Assembly: GCA_964510225.1 (NCBI GenBank)
Contig: CAZEAN010000066.1
Location: forward strand, 1 to 33,207
DNA from: CAZEAN01 sp964510225
Lineage (GTDB): Bacteria; Planctomycetota; Planctomycetia; Isosphaerales; Isosphaeraceae
Direction of reading: 5' to 3'
DNA length: 33,207 nucleotides
Positions 16,538-24,854 of this stretch are shown here, piece after piece. The position numbers and the translations under genes are program-made. Position 1 is the stretch's first letter, and each line of letters begins with the position of its first letter. Below the pieces are notes generated by a model, which saw nothing but the letters and a program-made list of their open reading frames with translations, did no database searches and was not told where the DNA came from.

Positions 16538-18814
16538 TTATGCGAGGAACCAGGATTGAGCCCAAGGATCGGTGACGAGGAAGTCGAGCAGAAGCTGCGC
16601 GACCTTCAAGTTTCCCTGAGCGGAATGGTGGATACCATCCGGTTGGAAGTCACTCGGAAGCCACTGGAGGCCGTCTGAAAGCCGAGGAGTTGTGGTGTCG
16701 GCCCAGATGTAGGGTCCCCACAGCATGACAGGTGCGGCGACGGGTCCCAGGTTCGGGTCCGCGTTCAATGTTGGGCTGCCGGCGATCTGTCGCTTGATCA
16801 CCTCCCGGACGCCGAAAGCACTCTCGAACGCAAACGGCTCCGGCTGGACTGGTTCCTCCGCGTAACTGAAGTTGAGCTGGGAGGTTAAGTAGGCGATTTG
16901 TAAGTTGGGGAAGGTCTGCTTTGCTTGCTGGACGATGGAGGTGAGTATGTTGGCATAAGCTCCGACGTGCTGTGGGAACTCGCCATCCCGGAACGGATAT
17001 AGGTGCCCTGCTTTGATCCAGACCACCTGAACTTGCTCCCGAGAGACGCCGACGGAGGCCAATCGTTGATCGAGTACGATCCAGGGATCCAGCGTATTTG
17101 CCCACGACTGGGCTACCACGCCGGACTGCGCGCCGTTGACCGTGACAAGATCTGAGGCAACCCTTGGGTCAGCGCTAAGGAGATGCTGGAACGCCGCGAA
17201 TTCCGACTGTGTGGTTGAGGGGCCAATGGAGACGAGCCCGATTCTGCCTCTTGGCGAAGGCATTCCTGCGCGATCGAGTGGTTGGATTTGTGCGGCTGCC
17301 CCAGATGCAGCGATTGCCTGAGAGGGTGGCGGCGTGTTCGTTCCCCCTCCGTACAAGCCGGGATCCGTCCCCTTATACAGACCTGTCATTTCGGTCAGCG
17401 GTCGAGGGACGATCTCTACGACTGGATCAGTGGGTGTTGGAGGTGCGGGATCTAATGGGTCTGGCGTTGATGGGTCTGGCGTTGATGGGAGGTTGTCGGT
17501 GAAGTCTAACCGGAATAACAGTGGGGCAAGTACAGGGACTGCGGGGAGACCGCTTGGGTTGAAAACCCTCGAATCGACCACGTTTCCTACTGCGTCCCCG
17601 ATAGTCCAAACACTGGTCTCCTGATCGTAGACAACGAGGTCTGGTAAGGTGTTCCCGGTGTAATCGGAGATTGCCGCGATCGTCCCAGCTTCACCGAACA
17701 CGTGCGAGAAGCCCGAGCCGACGTTTGGGGCATCACCTGACGAGGGTAGGGTGAAGAACTGGGCGTTGCCCAGAGCCAGATCGCTCTGGGATCGGAACGC
17801 CGTGATGTCGTCTCGTCCGTCGCCGTTGTAGTCAGCCACGGCGGGTTGGTCGGCGTTGTCGGCTGCACCGAAGGTCACATTGAAGGCGTCGTCGGTCGTT
17901 GCGTAGTTTGGCTTGTTTGGTTCTGAGGGGAGGATAAACCAGTCTGCAGCGTTTGGGTTGAGGTCGCTGACCGGTCGGATGGTGGCGATGTCAGCTAGTC
18001 CGTCTCGGTCGTAGTCGGCCACGGCCGGTCGGTCAGTCTGTCCTGCGGCACCAAAAACCACCGAGAATGCGTTATCAGATTTACTTGGGAGGATGAACCA
18101 CTCGGCGGCGCCTGGGTGTAGGTCACTGTTGGCCCGGAAGGTGGCGATGTCGGTGATGCCATCGCCGTCGAAATCTCCGGGCGCGGGCTGGTCGAGGGAA
18201 CCCGTAGCACCAAAGGGGAATTCAACGCGGATGTTGTCTGAGGATCTGATATGAACCCATACAGTTGCTTCCGGCTGGGAGGTGTTGCCGAATCGCTGCA
18301 CCACTGCAAGATCTGCGATTCCATCCCCGTCAAAATCACCCTCGACTGGGATGTCGTTTCTGCTTAGGCCGGTAATCTCTTCGACCCTTGAATCTCCGCT
18401 GGAGAGGTCGATCTGGAAGATCCCCACACCTCGGGTTTCGTCGAAGAGATAGGATGCAAGGTCGGCTAAGCCATCTCCGTCGTAGTCGCCCGTGACCCGG
18501 CTCGTTTCATCTTCAGTCGTCTCCGAGTCGGACGGGAGGATGGCGCACTGTGAGGAGGCGCTTGCAGGGCTTCCGTATTCGACAGCGAATCCTGAGGTGT
18601 GGTACCCCCGTTTTTGAACTCGGTCAAGGGGTTCGTTGTTCTTGACTTGAGCGATCGGTTCCCCGCAGACGTTCTGGGGCTCTTCCAACCCCGTGATACC
18701 TCCCGAGAGTAATGATCGTTCCTCGAGGAATTCCACTTTAGGTAGATGGGCTTGGTCCCGTCGCCGAAAAGGCTTCCGCTCTCTGAGATCCCCCTTCATC
18801 CACTTTTGCGACAT
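16538..18814 (-). CDS. LEPR-XLL-like / FG-GAP repeat / SGNH hydrolase-like surface protein
   Basis: The start chosen is the ATG at 18814 (AAGGA just upstream), giving 758 residues; an ATG at 18835 would add seven. Near the N-terminus is KVEFLEERSLLSG (LEERSLLS at about 30-37), matching the planctomycete LEPR-XLL sorting-type motif. Six FG-GAP/VCBS calcium-loop repeats of the form D-(F/Y)-D-G-D-G-x-x-D-(L/I)-A follow at about 110, 160, 214, 267, 328 and 384, spaced 50-61 residues. The last (DYTGNTLPDLV) is degenerate. A Pro/Asp/Thr linker (about 443-463) is encoded by a 15-bp tandem repeat (17457-17486). The C-terminal domain (about 523-758) looks like an SGNH hydrolase: LVSIGPSTTQSEF with candidate nucleophile S533, VNGAQSG, and PDGIHHSAQG with D726/H729. 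Substrate unknown. Confidence 0.85.
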   Translation of the reverse strand: MSQKWMKGDLRERKPFRRRDQAHLPKVEFLEERSLLSGGITGLEEPQNVCGEPIAQVKNNEPLDRVQKRGYHTSGFAVEYGSPASASSQCAILPSDSETTEDETSRVTGDYDGDGLADLASYLFDETRGVGIFQIDLSSGDSRVEEITGLSRNDIPVEGDFDGDGIADLAVVQRFGNTSQPEATVWVHIRSSDNIRVEFPFGATGSLDQPAPGDFDGDGITDIATFRANSDLHPGAAEWFILPSKSDNAFSVVFGAAGQTDRPAVADYDRDGLADIATIRPVSDLNPNAADWFILPSEPNKPNYATTDDAFNVTFGAADNADQPAVADYNGDGRDDITAFRSQSDLALGNAQFFTLPSSGDAPNVGSGFSHVFGEAGTIAAISDYTGNTLPDLVVYDQETSVWTIGDAVGNVVDSRVFNPSGLPAVPVLAPLLFRLDFTDNLPSTPDPSTPDPLDPAPPTPTDPVVEIVPRPLTEMTGLYKGTDPGLYGGGTNTPPPSQAIAASGAAAQIQPLDRAGMPSPRGRIGLVSIGPSTTQSEFAAFQHLLSADPRVASDLVTVNGAQSGVVAQSWANTLDPWIVLDQRLASVGVSREQVQVVWIKAGHLYPFRDGEFPQHVGAYANILTSIVQQAKQTFPNLQIAYLTSQLNFSYAEEPVQPEPFAFESAFGVREVIKRQIAGSPTLNADPNLGPVAAPVMLWGPYIWADTTTPRLSDGLQWLPSDFQPDGIHHSAQGNLKVAQLLLDFLVTDPWAQSWFLA

Positions 18815-18835
18815 TGCCGGTTCCTTGAACCGCAT

Positions 18836-19609
18836 CCGCTGCGTCGGTATCGGGGGACGACCTCACTGGATCGATTCGCCCGTCGACTCCATCCCCACAA
18901 GTTGAGGTAATGCGACGGTTGATCAGTCTGAGCAATTGGTCGCTGCTAAACCTTGAGAGTTCAAGAGACTGATCCGCCTAATCCGAAGTGCTCGAACTGA
19001 AGCCAGACGAATGGCATTGAGAAGTCCGTGCAAGATTTTTGCACTGAACCAGAATTGATTACCATTCAGAGTTAGGATATTCTCCCAATTACCTAGCCTA
19101 ACATAACTCGACCTAATTTGATATGAAGACTTTGAGCCGGCCTCTTGTTCATTCAGAGAGCTAGTTCCGAACGGCCCACATGACGCGTTCATAGTGATTT
19201 GTAGCAAATGTATAACTACTTTAAATTGTACAATCAGCAAAGCAATTTTTATGGTACCCGACTCCGATACTACCGAACAAAATCTCGTGGATGGATGCTC
19301 CTCAAGCGACCGTGACAATTTGGCCAACTTTGGACGATCCCAGTCCGTCATCGTTAGATCGTCGATGGCCGGGGCGCAGAGCTTCCTTACTATGACGACC
19401 AACATGCCCGATTCAAGCAAGTTTGAAATGCAGGTGGCTGCGTTGGAACTGGGACGCTGCCGGGCTTGACCGTCTCGGCTCAATCTGACAGAACTTCCGT
19501 CCAAACGATCGAACGTGCCTTGGGTGATGATGCGTTGGTGGTTCCCTCGATCGCTGGCGCCATGATCAACGGCTTGGTAAGAACGCGGCAGAACGCAGGG
19601 GAGTCCGGC
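18836..19609. other. AT-richer intergenic region without a supported gene
   Basis: About 770 nt separate the divergent FG-GAP/SGNH gene and the FAD oxidoreductase gene. The part from about 19000 to 19270 is visibly richer in A/T than its surroundings. It contains a perfect 6-bp hairpin (GTGCAA at 19028-19033, TTGCAC at 19039-19044, 5-nt loop). Open frames on both strands here lack homology, a ribosome binding site and coding character. Promoters for both flanking genes are expected here, but I cannot point to convincing -35/-10 pairs. Confidence 0.45.
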
Positions 19610-21181
19610 ATGGATGCCGAAGCGACGAGTCGTCCGACGATGACACCCGAGGTCGCGAATCACCGAACCCGCGTCGAACGCTCTGGGAGTGATTCGATCG
19701 TGGCCTCGTTCGACGTCGTGATCGCCGGCGCTGGTCCTGCTGGCCTCACTGCTGCACTCGAGTTGACCCGACACGGGACTCCCTCGGTCACGATCGAGGC
19801 CGATCCCGACCGTGTCGGCGGTATCAGTCGGACCGATCTCTACAAAGGATACCGCTTTGACATCGGAGGCCATCGGTTCTTTTCCAAGAGTGCTGAGGTC
19901 AACCGAATCTGGGAAGAAGTCCTCGGCGACGAGTTCCTCCGGAGACCCAGACTGAGCCGGATTTACTACGATCGTCGGTTCTTTTACTATCCCCTGCGAC
20001 CGCTCGACGCCTTCCGAAAGCTTGGTCCGATCCGGACCTTCCGGATCCTCGCCAGTTATTTCAAGGCGAGGCTCAAGCCGATTACGCCGGAGCGGAGCTT
20101 CGAAGATTGGGTCGTGAACCGGTTCGGCCGGCTCCTCTTCGAGATCTTCTTCAAGACCTACACCGAAAAAGTCTGGGGGATGCCGACGTCGGAAATCTCA
20201 AGTGACTGGGCTGCTCAACGGATCAAAGGGCTCAGCCTCCTCCGTGCTGCTCTCAACGCACTCCGAGGAAATCGAAAGTCAGCCGATGGGGCAGTGGTAA
20301 AAACGCTGATTGAAGAGTTCCGCTACCCGAGGCTCGGGCCCGGCCAGATGTGGGAGGTCACACGCGAACGGGTCGAGGCAAATGGTGGTGAGGTCCACCT
20401 CGGACGTCGGGTTGATCGGATCGAGCATAATGGGTGTCGGATCCAGGCTTTTGAAGCCAACGATCAGAACGGGAGCCGAGTCCGCTATCAAGGATCCCAC
20501 TTCCTCTCGACGCTCCCGCTCCGGCTCCTGATCAGGGCGATGACTCCTGAGGCCCCAGCGGAGGTCTTCGAAGCTGCCCAGGGTCTGAGATATCGGGACT
20601 TCTTGACCGTTGTGTTGGTTGTGGATCGGGCCGACGTTTTCCCCGATAACTGGATCTACGTCCATGAGCCAGATGTCCAGCTTGGTCGGATTCAGAATTT
20701 CAAGAATTGGTCGCCTTCGATGGTTCCCGATCCTGCCATGACCAGTCTCGGGCTCGAATATTTCTGCTTTGAAGGGGATGATCTCTGGAATCGTGATGAT
20801 CAATCATTGATTGCGCTCGGAACCAAGGAGATCGAGGCGATCGGTCTTGTCGGATCATCTGAAGTGGTCGATGGTTGTGTTGTCCGGATGCCCAAGGCCT
20901 ATCCAGTTTATGATGAGACCTACCAAGATCGTGTTGAGATCATCCGGCGCTGGCTCGACCGGTTCGAGAATCTTGAAGTGGCCGGTCGGAACGGGATGCA
21001 CAAGTATAACAACCAAGATCATTCGATGATGACGGCGCTGCTCGCGGCGAGGAATATCCTCGGGATCGGCCGGTTCGACACCTGGCGTGTCAATACCGAT
21101 GCCGAATATCACGAGGACGGCGCTCCCGGAGAATCACAAGGTCGGACAGTCCCGCATCGGCTTCCTGCCGACGCGGCGTAG
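19610..21181 (+). CDS. FAD-dependent oxidoreductase (amine oxidase / UDP-galactopyranose mutase-like)
   Basis: The start is the ATG at 19610, with AGGGGAG at 19597-19603; the frame is open further upstream without homology. In the 523-residue product the FAD-binding motif GAGPAG is at 40-45, and the second conserved block VGGISRT-x-x-Y-KGYRFDIGGHRFFSK at about 69-91. TEKVWGMP and the late GRFDTWRVNTDAEYH also fit a family of NAD(P)/FAD oxidoreductases related to protoporphyrinogen oxidase and UDP-galactopyranose mutase. Homologues are often found beside family 2 glycosyltransferases; one lies 3.7 kb downstream here, beyond the ABC genes. A role in sugar-nucleotide or glycolipid modification is inference. 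Confidence 0.85.
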   Translation: MDAEATSRPTMTPEVANHRTRVERSGSDSIVASFDVVIAGAGPAGLTAALELTRHGTPSVTIEADPDRVGGISRTDLYKGYRFDIGGHRFFSKSAEVNRIWEEVLGDEFLRRPRLSRIYYDRRFFYYPLRPLDAFRKLGPIRTFRILASYFKARLKPITPERSFEDWVVNRFGRLLFEIFFKTYTEKVWGMPTSEISSDWAAQRIKGLSLLRAALNALRGNRKSADGAVVKTLIEEFRYPRLGPGQMWEVTRERVEANGGEVHLGRRVDRIEHNGCRIQAFEANDQNGSRVRYQGSHFLSTLPLRLLIRAMTPEAPAEVFEAAQGLRYRDFLTVVLVVDRADVFPDNWIYVHEPDVQLGRIQNFKNWSPSMVPDPAMTSLGLEYFCFEGDDLWNRDDQSLIALGTKEIEAIGLVGSSEVVDGCVVRMPKAYPVYDETYQDRVEIIRRWLDRFENLEVAGRNGMHKYNNQDHSMMTALLAARNILGIGRFDTWRVNTDAEYHEDGAPGESQGRTVPHRLPADAA

Positions 21182-21215
21182 TTGCCAATAATCAGTCCTA
21201 CTCCTTGGCGGTTGG

Positions 21216-22841
21216 TTAAAGCGACTTGGGAGGGCCTTCGCCTGACGGTTCGATTGCGCCGATCTCTTTCGAAGGAGGGATCGTTGCGTGTGGGTCGAGG
21301 TTCTTCTCTTCGCCTGGGACCCCGAAGACATCATCGAACGGATCAGGCTGCCGAGGCATTTTGCCACCGGCTAATCGAACTGCATGGTCGATTCGTCGTT
21401 GGCCGGCATCAAGGAAGTAGTGGAAGATAAAGGAAAAGGCGATAGCCGGGCCAATGGCGGCGATCCGGACTGGGGTAAAATTTACTTGATTTGTCGTGTT
21501 CACCACGGCATCTCCAACACAGATCGCTATCCCAGCGAGTGGACTTATAGCGAGTGTCGTCAACGCCCAGTCCAGATTCATCTTCGAGATGGTGAGGATC
21601 ATCCCACCAACCAGCGGGAAAATCCAAGCAAGAAGGAGAAAGACCGACATTAGTGACTGCCCGATCTTCCGGAAGTAAAGCTTCGCGGCCTGGAGGCCGA
21701 ACCCGACGTATGCGATCGTAAAGATTCCGACACAGATCGCGAGTGTGTAGATCGGTCGATCAGCGCCCTCGGTCCTTCCTTCAATGGCTTCCCAAGCCAC
21801 GGTCGATGCAATCAAGACAATCGCACAGGCGATAAAGACCGGAATCCGATTGACCCCGAAGTCGGACCAAGGACTCGGCCGGTGCCGATCTTCTCGGACT
21901 GCCCGGCGGACCGCCTTGATGTACTCGGTCCGATCGGGGGTGACCGTCGCGATCAAGATCATCGCGACGAGTCCGAGGCCATAGACCATTCCGAGGACGA
22001 TGAACGGGATTCCCTTGAAGCTCCAGGCTACACCAAGGGTCATCACTGTGAGGACCATTAGGAAGGAGAGTGCCTGAGGTTTGGTGTAGAGATGGACCCG
22101 GTCCGAACGCATCCGTCGGACGGAAGGGATAAACAGAAAATAGATCAAGATGGCTTCGTAGATCGCAACAAAGATCATCCAAGGGATCGGAAGACCAAAG
22201 AACTCAATATTGCGGTTCTCCATTGCGAGACCGGAGATCAACGAGCCGGGACCACCACCAACTGCAGAGAACACACCCATCGCCACAAAGACCCCGAGGA
22301 CGATCAGCCCACGGTTCCCCGCTTTGGGATTTTTGCTGATCATCGAACCCAAGAGGGAAACGGAATGAACCAAGAACGCGGCGAAGATGAGCGGAATCTC
22401 TAATGCAAAGAGTTCGAAGAACTGGATTGGTCCGCCGAGTCCCGCGAGGAGGAGAAGAAAGGGGAGCGTCAAGAGTGCGAGCCAGTACTCCAAGACCGGC
22501 GCTCCAAGATAAAATCCGACCGCAAGCCAGAGCGGTGGCGTTGGCGAAACACGATGGAAGTCGAGGATCCCACTCTGTCGAGCCGCACCAACTGCACCTC
22601 CGATTTCGGTGGCTCCAGCGAAAACCAACGCAATCGCTTGGACTCCCAGGATCAACATCACCGGTGTCGTCTCAATCAGAAGCGTACCGCGTGCGTAATA
22701 CGTCGAGCAGATCCCAAAGCAGATCAGCAGGACGATCAGGGACCACAAGACAACCCGAGACCTCCGGAGTTTGGACCGGAGGTGTTTGGTGAGGACGGGG
22801 TTGTCGAGAAGGATCCCGAGCGTGCTCTGAATCTCAGACAT
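21216..22841 (-). CDS. ABC transporter permease (ABC-2 type, large)
   Basis: The 541-residue integral membrane protein has about 12-13 hydrophobic segments, starting with LWSLIVLLICFGICSTYY (about 31-48) and ending near residue 483, followed by a hydrophilic cytoplasmic tail. The size and helix number suggest two ABC-2 type halves in one chain. Its ATG overlaps the last base of the upstream ATPase stop codon (shared A of TAATG at 22841), so the two are translationally coupled. It should form the membrane part of an exporter. The stop converges on the oxidoreductase gene 34 nt away. The transported substrate is unknown. Confidence 0.88.
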   Translation of the reverse strand: MSEIQSTLGILLDNPVLTKHLRSKLRRSRVVLWSLIVLLICFGICSTYYARGTLLIETTPVMLILGVQAIALVFAGATEIGGAVGAARQSGILDFHRVSPTPPLWLAVGFYLGAPVLEYWLALLTLPFLLLLAGLGGPIQFFELFALEIPLIFAAFLVHSVSLLGSMISKNPKAGNRGLIVLGVFVAMGVFSAVGGGPGSLISGLAMENRNIEFFGLPIPWMIFVAIYEAILIYFLFIPSVRRMRSDRVHLYTKPQALSFLMVLTVMTLGVAWSFKGIPFIVLGMVYGLGLVAMILIATVTPDRTEYIKAVRRAVREDRHRPSPWSDFGVNRIPVFIACAIVLIASTVAWEAIEGRTEGADRPIYTLAICVGIFTIAYVGFGLQAAKLYFRKIGQSLMSVFLLLAWIFPLVGGMILTISKMNLDWALTTLAISPLAGIAICVGDAVVNTTNQVNFTPVRIAAIGPAIAFSFIFHYFLDAGQRRIDHAVRLAGGKMPRQPDPFDDVFGVPGEEKNLDPHATIPPSKEIGAIEPSGEGPPKSL

Positions 22842-23770
22842 TAAGAGAGCTCCCTTGCGCCGACCTTGAGGAAGAGATCTTCCAAGCCTTCCTTCCGACG
22901 ACTAAAGGAGCTCACGCGGACTCCAGCGCCGACCAATCTCGCCAATAATCCTGCAGCGTCTTCTTCTGTCCCTCGATAAGGAACCTCAACCTTCCGAGGA
23001 CCAATCTGGTCGGCCTGGAGGGCCAAGGGATCGCCGTTGAGCTGCTCCAGCGCCTTTCCGAGATCGTCGATGACCTCCACGACGAGAATCGAGTCTCCCG
23101 ATACACGCGCCCAGACTTCTTCGACGGAACCGGAGATCACCATCTTGCCGCGTTCCATGATCGCCACGGCATTACAGAACTCCGTCATCTCAGCGAGGAT
23201 GTGTGAGGAGATCAGGATCGTTTTCCCTTCTTCCGAAATCCGACGGAGTGCGTTCTTGAGGTCGATCCTTCCTCGAGGATCAACTCCACTGGCTGGCTCA
23301 TCGAGGAGCAGGACCTGCGGCTCATGCAGGAGTGACTTCGCGAGCATCAACCGCTGGCGCATCCCTCGAGAAAGGGTCCCCGCAAACTCATTCCACTTCT
23401 CGATGAGCCCGACCATTACCAAGTAACGCTCGATGGTGGGGCGTCGTTCTGGCTTCGGAATAAAGTAACTACAGGCCCAGAGATCAAGAAACTCCCAGAC
23501 CTTCAGGTCATCATACATAGGTGGGAAGTCGGGCATGAACGCGACCGACCGGTAGGCGTCCCGAGGTCGTTCTCTCATATCGACCCCAGCGAGCCTGATT
23601 TCGCCGTAGGTCGGTTCGAGCAGGCCGAGCATCGCCCGCATCGTGGTCGTCTTGCCGGCGCCGTTGGGGCCGATCAAGCCACAGACCTCACCCGGCCCGA
23701 CCTCCAAGGAGAGGTCGTGGACGGCACAAAAGGTGTCATAATCGACCCGGAGGTCCTTCACATGGATCAT
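22841..23770 (-). CDS. ABC transporter ATP-binding protein (exporter type)
   Basis: The 309-residue ATPase has Walker A GPNGAGKT at 34-41, signature LSRGMRQR at 133-140, Walker B VLLLDEP at 153-159 and switch histidine H190 in LISSHIL. The Q-loop position reads FMPDFPP, with Asp where Gln is usual; variation here is known in ABC-2 ATPases. An extra C-terminal domain of about 80 residues follows the nucleotide-binding domain, as in the CcmA/NodI-like exporter group. GAGGAG lies 7 nt before the ATG. It is the first gene of a two-gene operon with the permease. Energises export of an unknown substrate. Confidence 0.93.
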   Translation of the reverse strand: MIHVKDLRVDYDTFCAVHDLSLEVGPGEVCGLIGPNGAGKTTTMRAMLGLLEPTYGEIRLAGVDMRERPRDAYRSVAFMPDFPPMYDDLKVWEFLDLWACSYFIPKPERRPTIERYLVMVGLIEKWNEFAGTLSRGMRQRLMLAKSLLHEPQVLLLDEPASGVDPRGRIDLKNALRRISEEGKTILISSHILAEMTEFCNAVAIMERGKMVISGSVEEVWARVSGDSILVVEVIDDLGKALEQLNGDPLALQADQIGPRKVEVPYRGTEEDAAGLLARLVGAGVRVSSFSRRKEGLEDLFLKVGARELS

Positions 23771-23938
23771 CGGGCAACTCCTCGGTCCCTGCTGAATTGT
23801 TCGGAGCTACGGTATGGCGACATCCAGAGGCTGTCCATAGGATGGATCTGATTTGTTTCGGAGAAACCAACCGGGTCCGCGTTCGATCAGCCCAGAATCT
23901 TTGATCTGATCCGCGACCTGACGTTCGGAGACCCAGCG

Positions 23939-24847
23939 ATGCAGCTCGGCTTTAACACGGCAATCCTCCCCGACTTCACCCTCGAAGAAGTTCTGACCTT
24001 TGCTGCCGAGCAAGGATTCTCCTGTATCGAGGCTTGTTGTTGGCCTCTCGGGAAGGCAGAGCGGCGTTATGCCGGTGTTACCCACATTGATGTGGTTGGG
24101 GATGATCTGAGCCGCGTCGCTGAACTGATTGCGTCAAAAGGGGTTTCGGTCTCGTCCCTTGGTTATTATCCGAATGTCCTCCAATCCGACCAAACCCAAG
24201 CCGAACTCGAAATTGCCCATTGTCGGAAGGTCATCGACGCCTCGGCAACGCTCGGGATCAATTGCTTCACAACCTTCGTTGGACGCAACCCAGCCCGCTC
24301 GATCGATGAGAATTGGCCTCAGTTCCTCGAAGTCTGGCGTCCTCTGGTGCAATATGCGAGTGATCGTGGGGTTAAGATCGGGATCGAGAACTGCCCGATG
24401 ATCTTCACCAAGGATGAATGGCCCGGCGGTAAGAACCTCGCCACGACTCCATCAGTCTGGGAGCGAATGTTCGACGACATTCCTGATCCCGCCTTCGGGC
24501 TCAACTACGATCCGTCCCACTTTATCTGGCAGATGATCGACTACATTAAGCCGATCGCTCAGTTCAAGGATCGGCTTCACCATGTCCATGCCAAGGATGC
24601 CCGGATCGACCGCGATGAGTTAAACAAGCACGGGATTATGGGTTATCCGAACCTCTGGCATACGCCTAAGCTCCCCGGACTTGGTGAGGTGAACTGGGGC
24701 GCCTATTTCGGTGCACTAGCCGACGCTGGTTACGATGGTCCGGTAGCGATTGAGGTCGAGGACCGTGCTTTTGAGGGGACCTTGGAAAAACGGAAGCAGT
24801 CCCTGATGATCTCAAGGCGTCACCTGATTCAGTTCTTGGCCGGTTGA
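23939..24847 (+). CDS. Sugar phosphate isomerase/epimerase (xylose-isomerase-like TIM barrel)
   Basis: The cytoplasmic 302-residue protein belongs to the AP endonuclease 2/xylose isomerase-like family. Candidate metal ligands are visible in the expected order: E150 in KIGIENCPM, D191 and H194 in LNYDPSHFIW, H217 in HHVHAKD, and a glutamate in VAIEVEDRAF near the C-terminus. The N-terminus LGFNTAILPDFTLEEVLTFA and EQGFSCIEACCW is typical. CGGAG is at 23926-23930, 8 nt before the ATG. The glycosyltransferase gene starts 7 nt after its stop, so they are almost certainly one operon. Inositol or sugar isomerisation/epimerisation is the usual reaction; substrate unknown. Confidence 0.9.
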   Translation: MQLGFNTAILPDFTLEEVLTFAAEQGFSCIEACCWPLGKAERRYAGVTHIDVVGDDLSRVAELIASKGVSVSSLGYYPNVLQSDQTQAELEIAHCRKVIDASATLGINCFTTFVGRNPARSIDENWPQFLEVWRPLVQYASDRGVKIGIENCPMIFTKDEWPGGKNLATTPSVWERMFDDIPDPAFGLNYDPSHFIWQMIDYIKPIAQFKDRLHHVHAKDARIDRDELNKHGIMGYPNLWHTPKLPGLGEVNWGAYFGALADAGYDGPVAIEVEDRAFEGTLEKRKQSLMISRRHLIQFLAG

Positions 24848-24854
24848 GTGATCG

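Noticed and set aside
19194..19469. 91-residue open frame before the FAD oxidoreductase
   Set aside because: Composition is not coding-like, no Shine-Dalgarno sequence precedes any start and no family is recognisable.
18923..19873. 316-residue open frame on the minus strand
   Set aside because: It covers the intergenic region and the start of the FAD oxidoreductase in antisense, has no domain pattern and no ribosome binding site.
22092..22403. Charged plus-strand open frames opposite the ABC permease
   Set aside because: They are antisense to a protein with regular membrane helices and have no homology.
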